A stretch of DNA of 64,000 nt from assembly GCF_900142715.1 (NCBI RefSeq), contig NZ_FRBX01000007.1, forward strand, positions 114,937-178,936. The letters are read 5' to 3'. Made by a program: the position numbers and the translations under genes. This document shows, piece after piece, positions 54,007 to 63,067 of this stretch. Source of the stretch: Flavobacterium pectinovorum (lineage in GTDB: Bacteria; Bacteroidota; Bacteroidia; Flavobacteriales; Flavobacteriaceae). How positions within the stretch are numbered: position 1 is the stretch's first letter; each line of letters opens with the position of its first letter. The notes beneath the pieces are model-generated. The model worked only from the letters and a program-made list of their open reading frames with translations, did not search any database and had not been told where the DNA came from.

Positions 54007-56445
54007 ATGAAATTAATTTTTAGATCAATATTATTCGTATTTCTACTGGTTTTTTCGTGTGGAAAAATGATGTCACAATCAACGACTGTTGTTTTAAAAG
54101 ACAACTGGCGTTTTTCGAAAGAAGTAACAGAAGAAGCCTTTTCTGTAAATTTTGATGCTTCAAAATGGGAAAAAGTGAGTGTGCCACACGATTGGGCTAT
54201 ATACGGGCCTTTTGATAAAGAATGGGACAAGCAAGTTTCGGCAATTGAACAAAACGGAGAAAAAGTTCCTACTGAAAAAACAGGTCGTACAGGTGCACTT
54301 CCGCATATCGGTACAGGTTGGTATCGCAACACATTTTCTATTCCTGAGTTTAAAAAAGGAAAAAAAGCACTTCTTATTTTTGAAGGTGCGATGAGCGAAC
54401 CTCAGGTTTTTTTAAATGGAAAAAAAATAGGAGAGTGGGGTTACGGATACAGCTATTTTTATATTGATATTAGCAAAGATCTTATTCCGGGATCAGAAAA
54501 TATATTAGCAGTAAAATTGACCAATATGCCATTTTCTTCAAGATGGTATCCAGGAGCTGGTTTATACAGAAAAGTGAGTATTGAGGTAAAAGAGGAGGAA
54601 AGCTTTGTACAATGGGGAACTTTTATTACAACTCCGGACATCAAAGAAAATACTGCTGTTGTTGATCTTAAAGCTGAGGTAAGTGGTAATAATTTGTCGA
54701 TGGTAACTCAAATAAAAGATGCAGCTAATACTATAGTAGCAACACAGAAAGTTACAGAAATCAAAGATGGAAAATTTCATCAAAATATTTCTGTTGCAAA
54801 ACCTCATTTATGGAGTCCTGAAACGCCTTATTTGTATACTGCCATTACCAAATTATACGCAGCTGACGGAACTTTAAAAGACGAACAAAGTACAAAATTC
54901 GGGATCAGATCTATTAAATACGAAGCCCATAAAGGATTTAGCCTTAACGGAAAAGTGACAAAATTTAAAGGAGTTTGTCTGCATCATGATCTTGGTCCGC
55001 TTGGTGCTGCGGTAAACAAAGCGGCACTTCGAAGACAGCTTACGATTCTAAAAGATATGGGATGCAATGCGATCCGAAGCTCTCATAATATGCCTTCTTT
55101 TGAACAGCTTGAATTGGCTGATGAAATGGGTTTTATGTTTTTAGCTGAAAGTTTTGATGAATGGGCTAAACCCAAAGTACAAAACGGATATCATCGTTTT
55201 TTTGAAGAATATGCTGAAAAAGACATTGTAAATTTAGTGAGAGCCACCAGAAATCATCCTTGTATTGTCATGTGGAGTTCAGGAAATGAAGTTCCGGATC
55301 AATATGGAGCGGAAGGTTTGACCAGAGCTAAATTTTTGCAGGATGTTTTTCATAGAGAAGATCCTACGCGTCCGGTAACGGTGGGAATGGATCAGGTAAA
55401 ACAAACTATGGCATCCGGTTTTGGGTCTTTATTAGATGTTCCTGGTTTGAATTATAGAGTTCATCTTTATGAAGAAGCTTATAAATCATTTCCACAGGGA
55501 TTTATTTTAGGATCAGAAACAGCTTCAACGGTGAGTTCAAGAGGAATTTATAAATTTCCTGTTGTACAGCAAAAAGAGAAACAATACGATGATCTTCAAT
55601 GTTCGTCTTATGATCTTGAAGCTTGCAGCTGGTCAAATGTTCCTGATGAAGATTTTGTGCTTCAGGATGATAAACCGTGGGTTATTGGCGAATTTGTCTG
55701 GACTGGTTTTGACTATTTAGGAGAACCAACACCTTATGATGAAAAATGGCCGTCAAGAAGTTCTTATTTCGGAATCTCTGATTTGGCAGGACTTCCTAAA
55801 GACCGTTTTTACCTTTACAGAAGCAGATGGAATAAGGAGGATAAAACACTCCATATCTTGCCACATTGGAACTGGAAAGGAAGAGAAGGAGAAATTACGC
55901 CGGTTTTCGTTTACACAAATTACGACAGCGCAGAACTTTTCGTAAATGGAAAAAGTATGGGCGTTCAGAAAAAAAACAATTCAACTCCGCAAAACCGCTA
56001 TCGTTTAATGTGGAATGATATAAAATATGAGCCTGGAACTGTAAAAGTTGTAGCATTTGATTCAAATGGAAAAATAGCTGTCGAAAGCGAGGTTAAAACC
56101 GCCGGAGATCCTTATAAAATCATTCTCGAAGCAGATCGTAAAGTCATTAAGGCTGATGGAGATGATATTTCTTTTATAACCGTTTCGGTTGTAGATAAAA
56201 ACGGAATTCCATGTCCTACAGCAGTTAATGAATTGCAATTTAAGGTAACTGGAGCTGCAACGTACAGAGCGGCATGTAATGGTGACGCTACATCTCTGGA
56301 AATATTTCATGAAAATAAAATGAAGCTTTTTAGCGGTAAACTGGTTGTTTTGGTTAAATCAGTCGAAATGGCAGGAATAATACAATTGGAAGTAACGGGT
56401 AAAGGGCTTCAGAAGGGTAAAATAAATTTAAAGTCAGAATTTTAA
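54007..56445 (+). CDS. GH2 beta-galactosidase (DUF4982-containing type)
   Basis: 812 residues; signal with lipobox-like LLVFSC. Domain order: sugar-binding jelly roll (DNWRFSKEVTEEAF, VSVPHDWAIYGPF, GTGWYRNTFSIP, GAMSEPQVFLNGKKIGEWGYGYSYF), Ig-like domain, TIM barrel (KFKGVCLHHDLGPLGAAVNKAALRRQLTILKDMGCNAIRSSHN, MWSSGNEVPDQYG with acid/base E428, VIGEFVWTGFDYLGEP with nucleophile E562), DUF4982 (about 625-690, PHWNWKGREGEITPVFVYTNYDSAELFVNGKSMG) and a final Ig-like domain. This type removes galactose from beta-galactan oligosaccharides. It closes the galactan PUL and is followed by a strong terminator. Confidence 0.94.
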   Translation: MKLIFRSILFVFLLVFSCGKMMSQSTTVVLKDNWRFSKEVTEEAFSVNFDASKWEKVSVPHDWAIYGPFDKEWDKQVSAIEQNGEKVPTEKTGRTGALPHIGTGWYRNTFSIPEFKKGKKALLIFEGAMSEPQVFLNGKKIGEWGYGYSYFYIDISKDLIPGSENILAVKLTNMPFSSRWYPGAGLYRKVSIEVKEEESFVQWGTFITTPDIKENTAVVDLKAEVSGNNLSMVTQIKDAANTIVATQKVTEIKDGKFHQNISVAKPHLWSPETPYLYTAITKLYAADGTLKDEQSTKFGIRSIKYEAHKGFSLNGKVTKFKGVCLHHDLGPLGAAVNKAALRRQLTILKDMGCNAIRSSHNMPSFEQLELADEMGFMFLAESFDEWAKPKVQNGYHRFFEEYAEKDIVNLVRATRNHPCIVMWSSGNEVPDQYGAEGLTRAKFLQDVFHREDPTRPVTVGMDQVKQTMASGFGSLLDVPGLNYRVHLYEEAYKSFPQGFILGSETASTVSSRGIYKFPVVQQKEKQYDDLQCSSYDLEACSWSNVPDEDFVLQDDKPWVIGEFVWTGFDYLGEPTPYDEKWPSRSSYFGISDLAGLPKDRFYLYRSRWNKEDKTLHILPHWNWKGREGEITPVFVYTNYDSAELFVNGKSMGVQKKNNSTPQNRYRLMWNDIKYEPGTVKVVAFDSNGKIAVESEVKTAGDPYKIILEADRKVIKADGDDISFITVSVVDKNGIPCPTAVNELQFKVTGAATYRAACNGDATSLEIFHENKMKLFSGKLVVLVKSVEMAGIIQLEVTGKGLQKGKINLKSEF

Positions 56446-56560
56446 TTGGGATATTCTAATTGTGGAAAATGTTTTTCCTTTTCAAAATTACCATGATGTT
56501 TTTAGATTAGTGTTTTACATAAAAGTAATCAACTGAAAAAGAATATAAAATTATAATTTG

Positions 56561-56613
56561 TAATTAAACAAAAGAGACGACCCACTCACTGGATCGTCTC
56601 TTTTGTTTAATTA
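56561..56613. terminator. Strong bidirectional terminator
   Basis: 56561-56580 and 56594-56613 form a perfect 20-bp stem (outer TAATTAAACAAAAG, inner AGACGA) with a 13-nt loop. A-rich and T-rich flanks at either end allow function in both directions. It separates the plus-strand galactan operon from the minus-strand response-regulator gene. Confidence 0.85.
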
Positions 56614-56843
56614 CTTAAACAGGCCTATAATACTTTTGTTATGCCTTACTATATCAAATCAGGTTGTGAAAATAAAATGTAATTTTTACAATATGTTTTA
56701 AAGCTTTTTCACATAAAGAATGTCTGAGTCGCAACCAAAAGCTGCTTCCTAATGTGATTTAACTTTTAATTAATAATGTAGAATTATAGCATCAAAAAAC
56801 AAGTTGTTACTACCTTAATCCCTAATTAAGAAAGCAACTCCAA

Positions 56844-57521
56844 TTACTGTAATAATCCTAGTTTTTTAGCTTTTTCAATTAGATCTTTATCACTGCCTTT
56901 TCCCTTTAAAAGTTGATCTTTTATGTTTGCTTTTCTTTTTTCTATTGCACTCATTGAAAGAGGTATGTAGTTAGGAAGATTGACAGTTTTAACTCCTTGG
57001 TAAATTAAGGTTAAAATTTGATTGTCATGTTTATCCCAATTTATATTTTTTTTAAATAAATTTCTTTGAGATTGTATTATGGTATTACTTCTATATATAT
57101 CACCTTCAAGAATTTTTTTGCAAATGATTGGAAACAATTCAAAGTTAATATCGCTTTTTGAAATGAATCCTTCAGGTTTTATTTCCTTAATGATTTTATC
57201 TACCGTTAAGGGATCACTATGCATTGTAAGCAGTACAATTTTGCAATTTGCAAATTTTTCTCTAATAAGTATAGCTAAATCAATGCCATTATTAATATTA
57301 AGCTCTTTAAAAGGAGGCAGGCTAATATCTAATAAAGCAAAATCAATATTTATGTTTTCTATTTGTTGCAGTTTTATTTTGTTATATGCATCCTCACAAT
57401 TATAACTTTTTATAAAACTTGGCTGTTTTTTTTGAAAATCCGTGTCAGATAGTAGGTTAATATAGCTATCAACTGTCATGGGGTGATCGTCAACGATCAA
57501 AATCTTAAGACTAATCTTCAT
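56844..57521 (-). CDS. Response regulator, NarL/LuxR-like
   Basis: 225 residues. N-terminal receiver domain: acidic pair D11-D12 (IVDDHP), phosphoacceptor D65 in ALLDISLP, Thr of LLTMH and Lys of GFISKSD. The C-terminal 65 residues form a LuxR-type helix-turn-helix, though diverged: DNQILTLIYQGVKTVNLPNYIPLSMSAIEKRKANIKDQLL. It ends with a short basic tail instead of the usual sequence. It is divergent from a small lipoprotein and a sensor kinase of matching type (HisKA_3), with which it probably forms one two-component system. Its own upstream region has TATCTTTG, an exact -7 box, and a CCGTAA half-site. Confidence 0.88.
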   Translation of the reverse strand: MKISLKILIVDDHPMTVDSYINLLSDTDFQKKQPSFIKSYNCEDAYNKIKLQQIENINIDFALLDISLPPFKELNINNGIDLAILIREKFANCKIVLLTMHSDPLTVDKIIKEIKPEGFISKSDINFELFPIICKKILEGDIYRSNTIIQSQRNLFKKNINWDKHDNQILTLIYQGVKTVNLPNYIPLSMSAIEKRKANIKDQLLKGKGSDKDLIEKAKKLGLLQ

Positions 57522-57540
57522 TTTTTTTTAAATAGGGTAT

Positions 57541-57602
57541 CAAAGATAATTAAATATTACGGATTTACCGTACAATTGAAGTAAATCTAGGATGTTTTTT
57601 TG
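57541..57602. promoter_or_regulatory. Divergent promoter with CCGTA inverted repeat
   Basis: TACGG-ATTTA-CCGTA (57558-57572) is a perfect inverted repeat. On the minus strand TATCTTTG (57548-57541) is an exact TAnnTTTG box for the response-regulator gene. On the plus strand TTTTTTTG (57595-57602) lies 27 bp after the CCGTAC half-site, the same distance as in the promoters at 60117 and 63068, and would serve the lipoprotein gene at 57629. The half-sites point toward the gene they serve. Proposed binding site of the neighbouring response regulator. Confidence 0.45.
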
Positions 57603-57628
57603 TACTAAATGATATTAATATAAATTTT

Positions 57629-57871
57629 ATGAAAAGCAAATTATACATTGTAGGCCTTGTTTCCTTTTCTTTATTAACCTATTCATGCTCTAATGATGAT
57701 AGTTATGAAGTTCCTGAAGTTAAAAGTCGTAATTTTAAAATTAGTCCACAGACTGATTTTAAAAATGAATTAAATAAAAAAAGAAATGATTCAACGACTG
57801 TGATTTTAAATATGGAGATTATGAGTGTTAATGGAGACCCAAGTAATCCGATACCCCCAAGAGCTAAATAA
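57629..57871 (+). CDS. Tiny lipoprotein of unknown function
   Basis: 80 residues: lipoprotein signal with lipobox LLTYSC (Cys 20), then an acidic stretch (NDDSYEVPEVK), a basic middle (FKNELNKKRNDS) and a Pro-rich C-terminus ending NGDPSNPIPPRAK. No family recognised. It stands between the divergent response regulator and the sensor kinase, and shares a promoter type with the genes at 60258 and 63310. It may be a surface or periplasmic partner or ligand of the kinase; this is inference from location. Codon use and a proper signal make a real gene likely. Confidence 0.7.
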   Translation: MKSKLYIVGLVSFSLLTYSCSNDDSYEVPEVKSRNFKISPQTDFKNELNKKRNDSTTVILNMEIMSVNGDPSNPIPPRAK

Positions 57872-57950
57872 TTCAGGGTTATAATTATTTCAAGATAGAC
57901 TATGTGATTTATACTTAATTGCATAGTCTTCTTGTTTCATAATAGTATAT

Positions 57951-59999
57951 TTGAAATTTAAAATAATAATTACAATCTTGAGAACTCTTGCTTATATAAT
58001 TTTACTATTTCTACTACTATTATTTTCATGCAAAAAAAATGATTCTGTTGCTTATGATAAAAATGCAGCTATTTTTTTTGATAAAAATTATATAGATAAA
58101 TTAGGGAAAAATAAAAAAGAGAAATATCTAGATTCAATAGTAGATTTATTAAAATTAAAAAAAAATGATTCAACTGTCAGAAATTCATATTTGAAAACGG
58201 CAACAGAATATTATTACATCAATAATTTTGAAAAATCTTTATCTGCTAGTTTAAATGCATTGCGACTATCAAAACAGTCAGACGATAGTATTAGAATGGC
58301 AAAGGCATCCTATTATGTGGGTGATTGTTATATTAACTCAAAAAAAGACAGTGCTTACTTTTATTATTTACTTGCAGAAAAACTATATTATAATATACAT
58401 GACTATGATAATGTTGGCAGAATGTTATTCAATAAAGCCTATGTTTTATTTTATAATGGAAATTATGTTGAATGTGAGGTTGAAATTGCTAAAGCATTAC
58501 GATATTTAAAGAAATCTACAAATCATCAGTTGATTTTCTCTTGTAACACATTAATAGGTAATTGTTTAGAAAAATTGGTTGAGTATGACGAAGCATTACA
58601 TTATCACAAATTGGCTTTAGGTGAATTAGAAAAAATGAAAATTAATGGTAATGATGATAGTAATGAGATAAACAATTACTATGTATCTTCTATGATTAAT
58701 ATCTGTAACTTATATGATTTAAAAGGTGAATTCCCGAAGTCTATTAAAATATTAAAGAGTCTGCTTTCAGCAGATTTAAAAAAAAGCAATCCTAGATTAT
58801 ATGCTAATGTTTTAAGCAATTTGGCTTATTCTAAGATGAAAAACAGGAATTATGAGAATATTGGTTTAATGTTTTTTGAATCCTTAAAGATTGTTGATAG
58901 TATTGGAGCAGAGTCGGATATTTTATATAAAAAGATACATATTGGAGAATATTTTTTAAGCCAGAAGGATACTACAAAAGCAATTCAAATTTTAAAAGAA
59001 GCTAATCAATTAGCAGTTAAAATTAAGAATAGTAACGAAATATTAACATCGTTAAAATTTCTCTCCAAAATAGATAAAACGCACAGGTTGTTTTATGCAA
59101 ATGAATATATAAAGTTAAGTGATAGTATCAATACACTTCAAAAAAATGCTCATAATAAGTATGCCAGAATTGAATATGAAACCTCAAGAATTGAGGATGA
59201 AAATAAAATTTTGACAAAAAAGAACTTTTACATTTTAATTATTTCATTTGGACTAATCTTATTATTGATAATAATTATTGTTTTAAGATCTTTAAAATAT
59301 AAAAATAAAGAGTTGGAGTTTTTAAAGGAACAGCAAAAAGCTAATGAAGAAATCTACCAGCTGTTGACTGAGCAAAATGAAAAAATAAATGTTGCAAAAG
59401 AGAATGAGAAAGCTAAAATAGCAAAAGAATTACATGATGGCATAATGAATAAAATTTATGGTGTTCGAATGAACTTAGGTTTCTTTAATTCTAAAGTTGA
59501 CGAGAAAATAATTGAAAAAAGAAAAGAATATATTTTTGAATTACAAAATATTGAGAATGAGATTAGAACTATTTCACATGACTTAAGTCGAAGTTCTTTT
59601 TTGGAAGATAATGATTTTGATGTTTTGTTATTAAATTTAATTGAAAATCAAAAAGACATTAGCTTTACCCAGTTTAAATACCTAAATGATGGAATGTTTG
59701 AATGGTCAAGTATTCAAAATTTATATAAGATAAATTTATATCGTATAATTCAGGAAGCTATTTTGAATGTTAACAAGTATGCAAATGCTAAAAATTGTGA
59801 AATAAGTGTTCAAAAGTTTAATGATGCTTCCTTAATAATCTCTATTGTAGATGATGGACAGGGTTTTGATATTAAGAATAAAAAAAATGGCATAGGGTTA
59901 ACCAACATAAAAGAGCGAACGAATTCTCTTAAAGGGGAATTTCATATAGAATCTAAAATTGGGGTGGGAACGAAAATTAAAGTTACACTTCATTTTTAA
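57951..59999 (+). CDS. TPR-containing sensor histidine kinase (HisKA_3 type)
   Basis: 682 residues, TTG start at 57951 (another TTG at 57978 is possible; no ATG nearby). N-terminal hydrophobic segment ending in lipobox-like LLLFSC, then about 300 residues of TPR-like helices (YYINNFEKSLSASLNALRLSKQ and following), a coiled segment, one membrane helix (about 424-446, FYILIISFGLILLLIIIIVL), a dimerisation helix with AKELHDGIMNKIYGVRMNL (phosphoacceptor H495) and a HATPase_c domain (NVNKYANA, VDDGQGFDI, NGIGLTNIKER). The TPR part would be periplasmic and sense a peptide or protein. Kinases of this kind pair with NarL/LuxR-type regulators, here the divergent gene at 56844-57521. Confidence 0.9.
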   Translation: MKFKIIITILRTLAYIILLFLLLLFSCKKNDSVAYDKNAAIFFDKNYIDKLGKNKKEKYLDSIVDLLKLKKNDSTVRNSYLKTATEYYYINNFEKSLSASLNALRLSKQSDDSIRMAKASYYVGDCYINSKKDSAYFYYLLAEKLYYNIHDYDNVGRMLFNKAYVLFYNGNYVECEVEIAKALRYLKKSTNHQLIFSCNTLIGNCLEKLVEYDEALHYHKLALGELEKMKINGNDDSNEINNYYVSSMINICNLYDLKGEFPKSIKILKSLLSADLKKSNPRLYANVLSNLAYSKMKNRNYENIGLMFFESLKIVDSIGAESDILYKKIHIGEYFLSQKDTTKAIQILKEANQLAVKIKNSNEILTSLKFLSKIDKTHRLFYANEYIKLSDSINTLQKNAHNKYARIEYETSRIEDENKILTKKNFYILIISFGLILLLIIIIVLRSLKYKNKELEFLKEQQKANEEIYQLLTEQNEKINVAKENEKAKIAKELHDGIMNKIYGVRMNLGFFNSKVDEKIIEKRKEYIFELQNIENEIRTISHDLSRSSFLEDNDFDVLLLNLIENQKDISFTQFKYLNDGMFEWSSIQNLYKINLYRIIQEAILNVNKYANAKNCEISVQKFNDASLIISIVDDGQGFDIKNKKNGIGLTNIKERTNSLKGEFHIESKIGVGTKIKVTLHF

Positions 60000-60116
60000 A
60001 TCTGGATCTTAAATGATTTAAATTTTCTTTCAAGTTTATTCCTTCTTACTTTAAAGAACCATACCAATATTTATTAGTGATTGTAAAATAGTTTTACCTT
60101 CAGAAAAAATGCAATT

Positions 60117-60173
60117 CCGTAATTTTTATATTTAAATTCCGTAATTTTTAGCTAAATGTTACTGTTATTTTCG
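60117..60173 (+). promoter_or_regulatory. Promoter with two CCGTAATTTTTA direct repeats
   Basis: TTCCGTAATTTTTA occurs twice, with CCGTAA starting at 60117 and 60139, exactly 22 bp (two helical turns) apart. TATTTTCG at 60166-60173, 27 bp after the second CCGTAA start, is one mismatch from TAnnTTTG. The same layout stands before the NRPS gene (63068-63123). It looks like an activator-bound promoter for the gene at 60258, 85 bp downstream. Confidence 0.6.
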
Positions 60174-60257
60174 TGAAATAAAAATCAACAAAATAAAAAT
60201 TATAAATTTTCAAGATTTATAAAACCAAAAGCAAAAAAATAAACTAAAAAACGGTAA

Positions 60258-60587
60258 ATGAAAAAGATTCAATATTTAATATTCATTTCATTTCTTTTTA
60301 TGTCTTTTAATGGAATAAATAATTATTCAATATGGGGGAGATTAGTTGATCACGGATTCAGCCCTGTATCGATATTTAAAATTAAAGTTTTTCAAGAAAG
60401 AGATAGTGTTTTTGTTAAAGAGTTACATTTTAATGATAAAAATGGAGAGTTTATCATAAAAGATTTACCACCAAATAAATATATTTTAGAAATAACTGTT
60501 GAACAATATACTAAATATAGTATAACAAAGGAAATAATAAATAAAAATGAATCATTGGGGGAAATTTATTTACAAAATACTTGGTAA
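60258..60587 (+). CDS. Small secreted beta-sandwich protein (carboxypeptidase-regulatory-like)
   Basis: 109 residues with a signal peptide (MKKIQYLIFISFLFMSFNG). The rest matches one prealbumin-like domain: an opening strand (YSIWGRLVD), FHFNDKNGEFIIKDLPPNKYILEIT-like core (NDKNGEFIIKDLPPNKY) and a closing hydrophobic strand. This module is usually the N-terminal domain of TonB-dependent receptors; here it stands alone. It may be a free-standing adaptor or the remains of a larger receptor gene. Preceded by the 22-bp direct-repeat promoter, which suggests regulated expression. Function unknown. Confidence 0.72.
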   Translation: MKKIQYLIFISFLFMSFNGINNYSIWGRLVDHGFSPVSIFKIKVFQERDSVFVKELHFNDKNGEFIIKDLPPNKYILEITVEQYTKYSITKEIINKNESLGEIYLQNTW

Positions 60588-60746
60588 AAACACACTTTAA
60601 ATTCTTATTTACTCCTTTAATTTAAATTTTTTATTGGTACGGGATTGACTGTTCATATAGTCGAAGAAAGTTACTTTGGTCAAGAAACAACTAAAAAGGC
60701 AGTAATAAGATTAGCTAAAATTTAGGATATTATTTTAAATACACGA

Positions 60747-62648
60747 ATGAGAATTAAACGCGACATTAAAAAACTATTTATTTGCATCATTTTTTTTCAT
60801 TTATTTTTACACGTAAATGCGCAAAATCCAAATGACTATCAACTTCAAACCACTGCAAGTTATTTTCCAGACTGGAAGGAAGTAAATAGCCAAAATATAA
60901 AATGGTATCGTTTCAATGTTCCTGAAAATTGGGAAAATACCAGTTCAAATAAAACCATAAAATTGGCTGTCGCTGTTCTACCGTGTTTAAAAAAGTCAAG
61001 TAAAAACGTAGTACATATTTCTGGTGGTCCAGGTGGTTGGTGCATAGGCCCTATCAAAAAATGGTTAAATCATCCTTTAAGAAACGAAGCAAATATTATA
61101 CTTGTTGATTTAAGGGGTACTGGTTTTTCTGAACCTGCTCTTTGTCCTAAACTTGGAGAACAGATTTTGCAAGTGCTTGCCGAAAATAATAGTACAACTA
61201 AAGATATAAATGAAATTGTCAATGTTTCAGAACAATGCAAAAATGACCTTATTGTAAAAGGAATAGATATAAAAGCGTATAATAGTTTAAATATTTCAAA
61301 AGATTTACACGCATTAAAAAAATCATTAGGCATAAACAAATGGTTTGTATATGGTATATCTTATGGTACTTATATCTCACAAGTTTATTCTGATCAATTT
61401 CCAAATGATTTCGAAGGCATTATTCTGGATTCTCCGATTAATGATATTAATGAATATTATAAAAATAATACTTTTAATTATATTAATAGTCTGAATACCC
61501 TTTTTAAGGAAAGTAAACAAAAATACCCTGATTTAGAATCAAAATATTATTCAGTAATAAATAAATTGAGTAAAAAAGGCATAGAGGTAAATGTTGAGAA
61601 AGCTATTGTTCAAACAGAAAAATTTACCTATAATGCTGATGATTTTAAAATAATTATTCATCAATCTCTTTATAATCAACAATTAATTGAATTGATTCCT
61701 TTAATAATAAACGGTTTTTATAAAGAAGATAAATTTATATTAGCGAATTTAGTAGATGCTTTTTCTGAAGCATTAAAAAGAGACTTTGGTACTTATTATT
61801 GCGTTTCATGTAATGATGGGTTTACAGATAAAAGTATTGCGGAATATGACAAAAATGCTTCTGTATTTAAAAAAAATAAAGGAGGAATATTATTTTATCG
61901 TTCAGACTTGTCTGTTTGTGAAGAATGGGGAATTGGCGCAAAAAAAATAAATTCAGCACAAAAAAGCAATCACATTAAAGCTTTAATTTTTGCCGGAAAA
62001 TATGATCCAATTACACCTTTATATAACGGTAAGGAAATTGCAAAAAAATATAAAAACAGCTTTCTATTTGAAATGCCTTATGGTCATGCAACAAGTTTTT
62101 CAAAAGCTGGAAAGGGTATAGTAGAGCATTTTGTAAAAACACCTGATAAGAAACCTGAAGTAAAAGAAAAATTAAGTCAAATTGAATTTATTTCTGATAT
62201 TAAATATAATCCTGGAATATCTAAGTTGGCAAAAAGTCTAAATAAACCAATTCTGTTATTTTTATCGCCGTTGATTATTGCATTAATAATAATTTTTGGT
62301 ACATTCTTGTATTGTGTTTTTTCAATTTTTAGAAATAAAAATAAAGATTTGAACCTATTGAAATACTTATTTATCGCAAACTCTTTGTTAGGGATGATTG
62401 TAGTATTTGGTTTCATTTGGGCTATTTTTCAGACTTCTAAATACAATCTTTTTATTCTACTATTTGGATTGCCTGAAAAATATAATTTTTTATTTATTTT
62501 AAATTATATATTTATTGGAACAACAATTATTAGTGTATTCTACTTACTACTTAAAATAAAGATTATACCATACATAGAAGTGGTTTTTTCGATAGCATTT
62601 TCTTTTATATTAGTAATTATTTATTTCTCCTATTGGGGAATCTTCTAA
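60747..62648 (+). CDS. Alpha/beta-hydrolase (TAP-like peptidase type) with C-terminal membrane domain
   Basis: 633 residues. Signal peptide ending VNAQ; alpha/beta-hydrolase core about 30-480 with HISGGPGG (oxyanion loop), LVDLRGTGFSEPALCP, nucleophile S205 in GISYGTYISQ, D420 in GKYDPITP and H447 in YGHATSF. These are the hallmarks of the proline-iminopeptidase/tripeptidyl-aminopeptidase group, which removes N-terminal residues from peptides. After it come four membrane helices (about 505-530, 541-565, 575-600, 605-633), an unusual addition that would anchor the enzyme in the inner membrane facing the periplasm. Its neighbours are a signalling pair and an NRPS, so peptide processing is plausible but unproven. 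Confidence 0.82.
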   Translation: MRIKRDIKKLFICIIFFHLFLHVNAQNPNDYQLQTTASYFPDWKEVNSQNIKWYRFNVPENWENTSSNKTIKLAVAVLPCLKKSSKNVVHISGGPGGWCIGPIKKWLNHPLRNEANIILVDLRGTGFSEPALCPKLGEQILQVLAENNSTTKDINEIVNVSEQCKNDLIVKGIDIKAYNSLNISKDLHALKKSLGINKWFVYGISYGTYISQVYSDQFPNDFEGIILDSPINDINEYYKNNTFNYINSLNTLFKESKQKYPDLESKYYSVINKLSKKGIEVNVEKAIVQTEKFTYNADDFKIIIHQSLYNQQLIELIPLIINGFYKEDKFILANLVDAFSEALKRDFGTYYCVSCNDGFTDKSIAEYDKNASVFKKNKGGILFYRSDLSVCEEWGIGAKKINSAQKSNHIKALIFAGKYDPITPLYNGKEIAKKYKNSFLFEMPYGHATSFSKAGKGIVEHFVKTPDKKPEVKEKLSQIEFISDIKYNPGISKLAKSLNKPILLFLSPLIIALIIIFGTFLYCVFSIFRNKNKDLNLLKYLFIANSLLGMIVVFGFIWAIFQTSKYNLFILLFGLPEKYNFLFILNYIFIGTTIISVFYLLLKIKIIPYIEVVFSIAFSFILVIIYFSYWGIF

Positions 62649-62708
62649 TTGATAAGGTGCAAGTTATTAATATTATAAAGTGATTTATAATATAATAACT
62701 TATGCTAT

Positions 62709-62846
62709 TCGATTACTTCTTTCGTTATCCACTCCAAATACTGCCCAGTAGAGAAAAGTTTATGTTTACACAAACCTCAAACCGCTGAAGGAAAAGTCTA
62801 TAGGGCGTATGAATTTAGCATAAAGCAACTCTTGTCAGGGATTTAA
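62709..62846 (+). pseudogene. Possible IS5-type transposase relic
   Basis: In the frame of 62736 the translation contains VEKSLCLHKPQTAEGKVYRAYEFSIK before a stop at 62844. This resembles the IS5-family transposase segment K-YSLH-P-x(n)-GKa-x-YEFG-K. No longer frame or terminal inverted repeats were found, so at most a decayed fragment of about 40 codons remains in the 0.66-kb gap before the NRPS gene. The rest of the gap (62649-62708 and 62847-63060) shows nothing recognisable. Confidence 0.35.
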
Positions 62847-63067
62847 AAACAGAAATAAATCACTTAAGTAAAAAACGTCTTGGGTTAATCCGCATAAAAT
62901 TTAAAAAAAACACTCGAAAAATTACAACTTGTAATGTAAAACAAAGAGATGGAAATATTTAGGAAGATATGATTTCTTAAAAAAATGTGTCCAGATCAAA
63001 ACTATTTCCTTTTATATAAATGCTTTTTTTATGGCAATTTTCTAAACTTAAACAAGTTGGTAATAAG

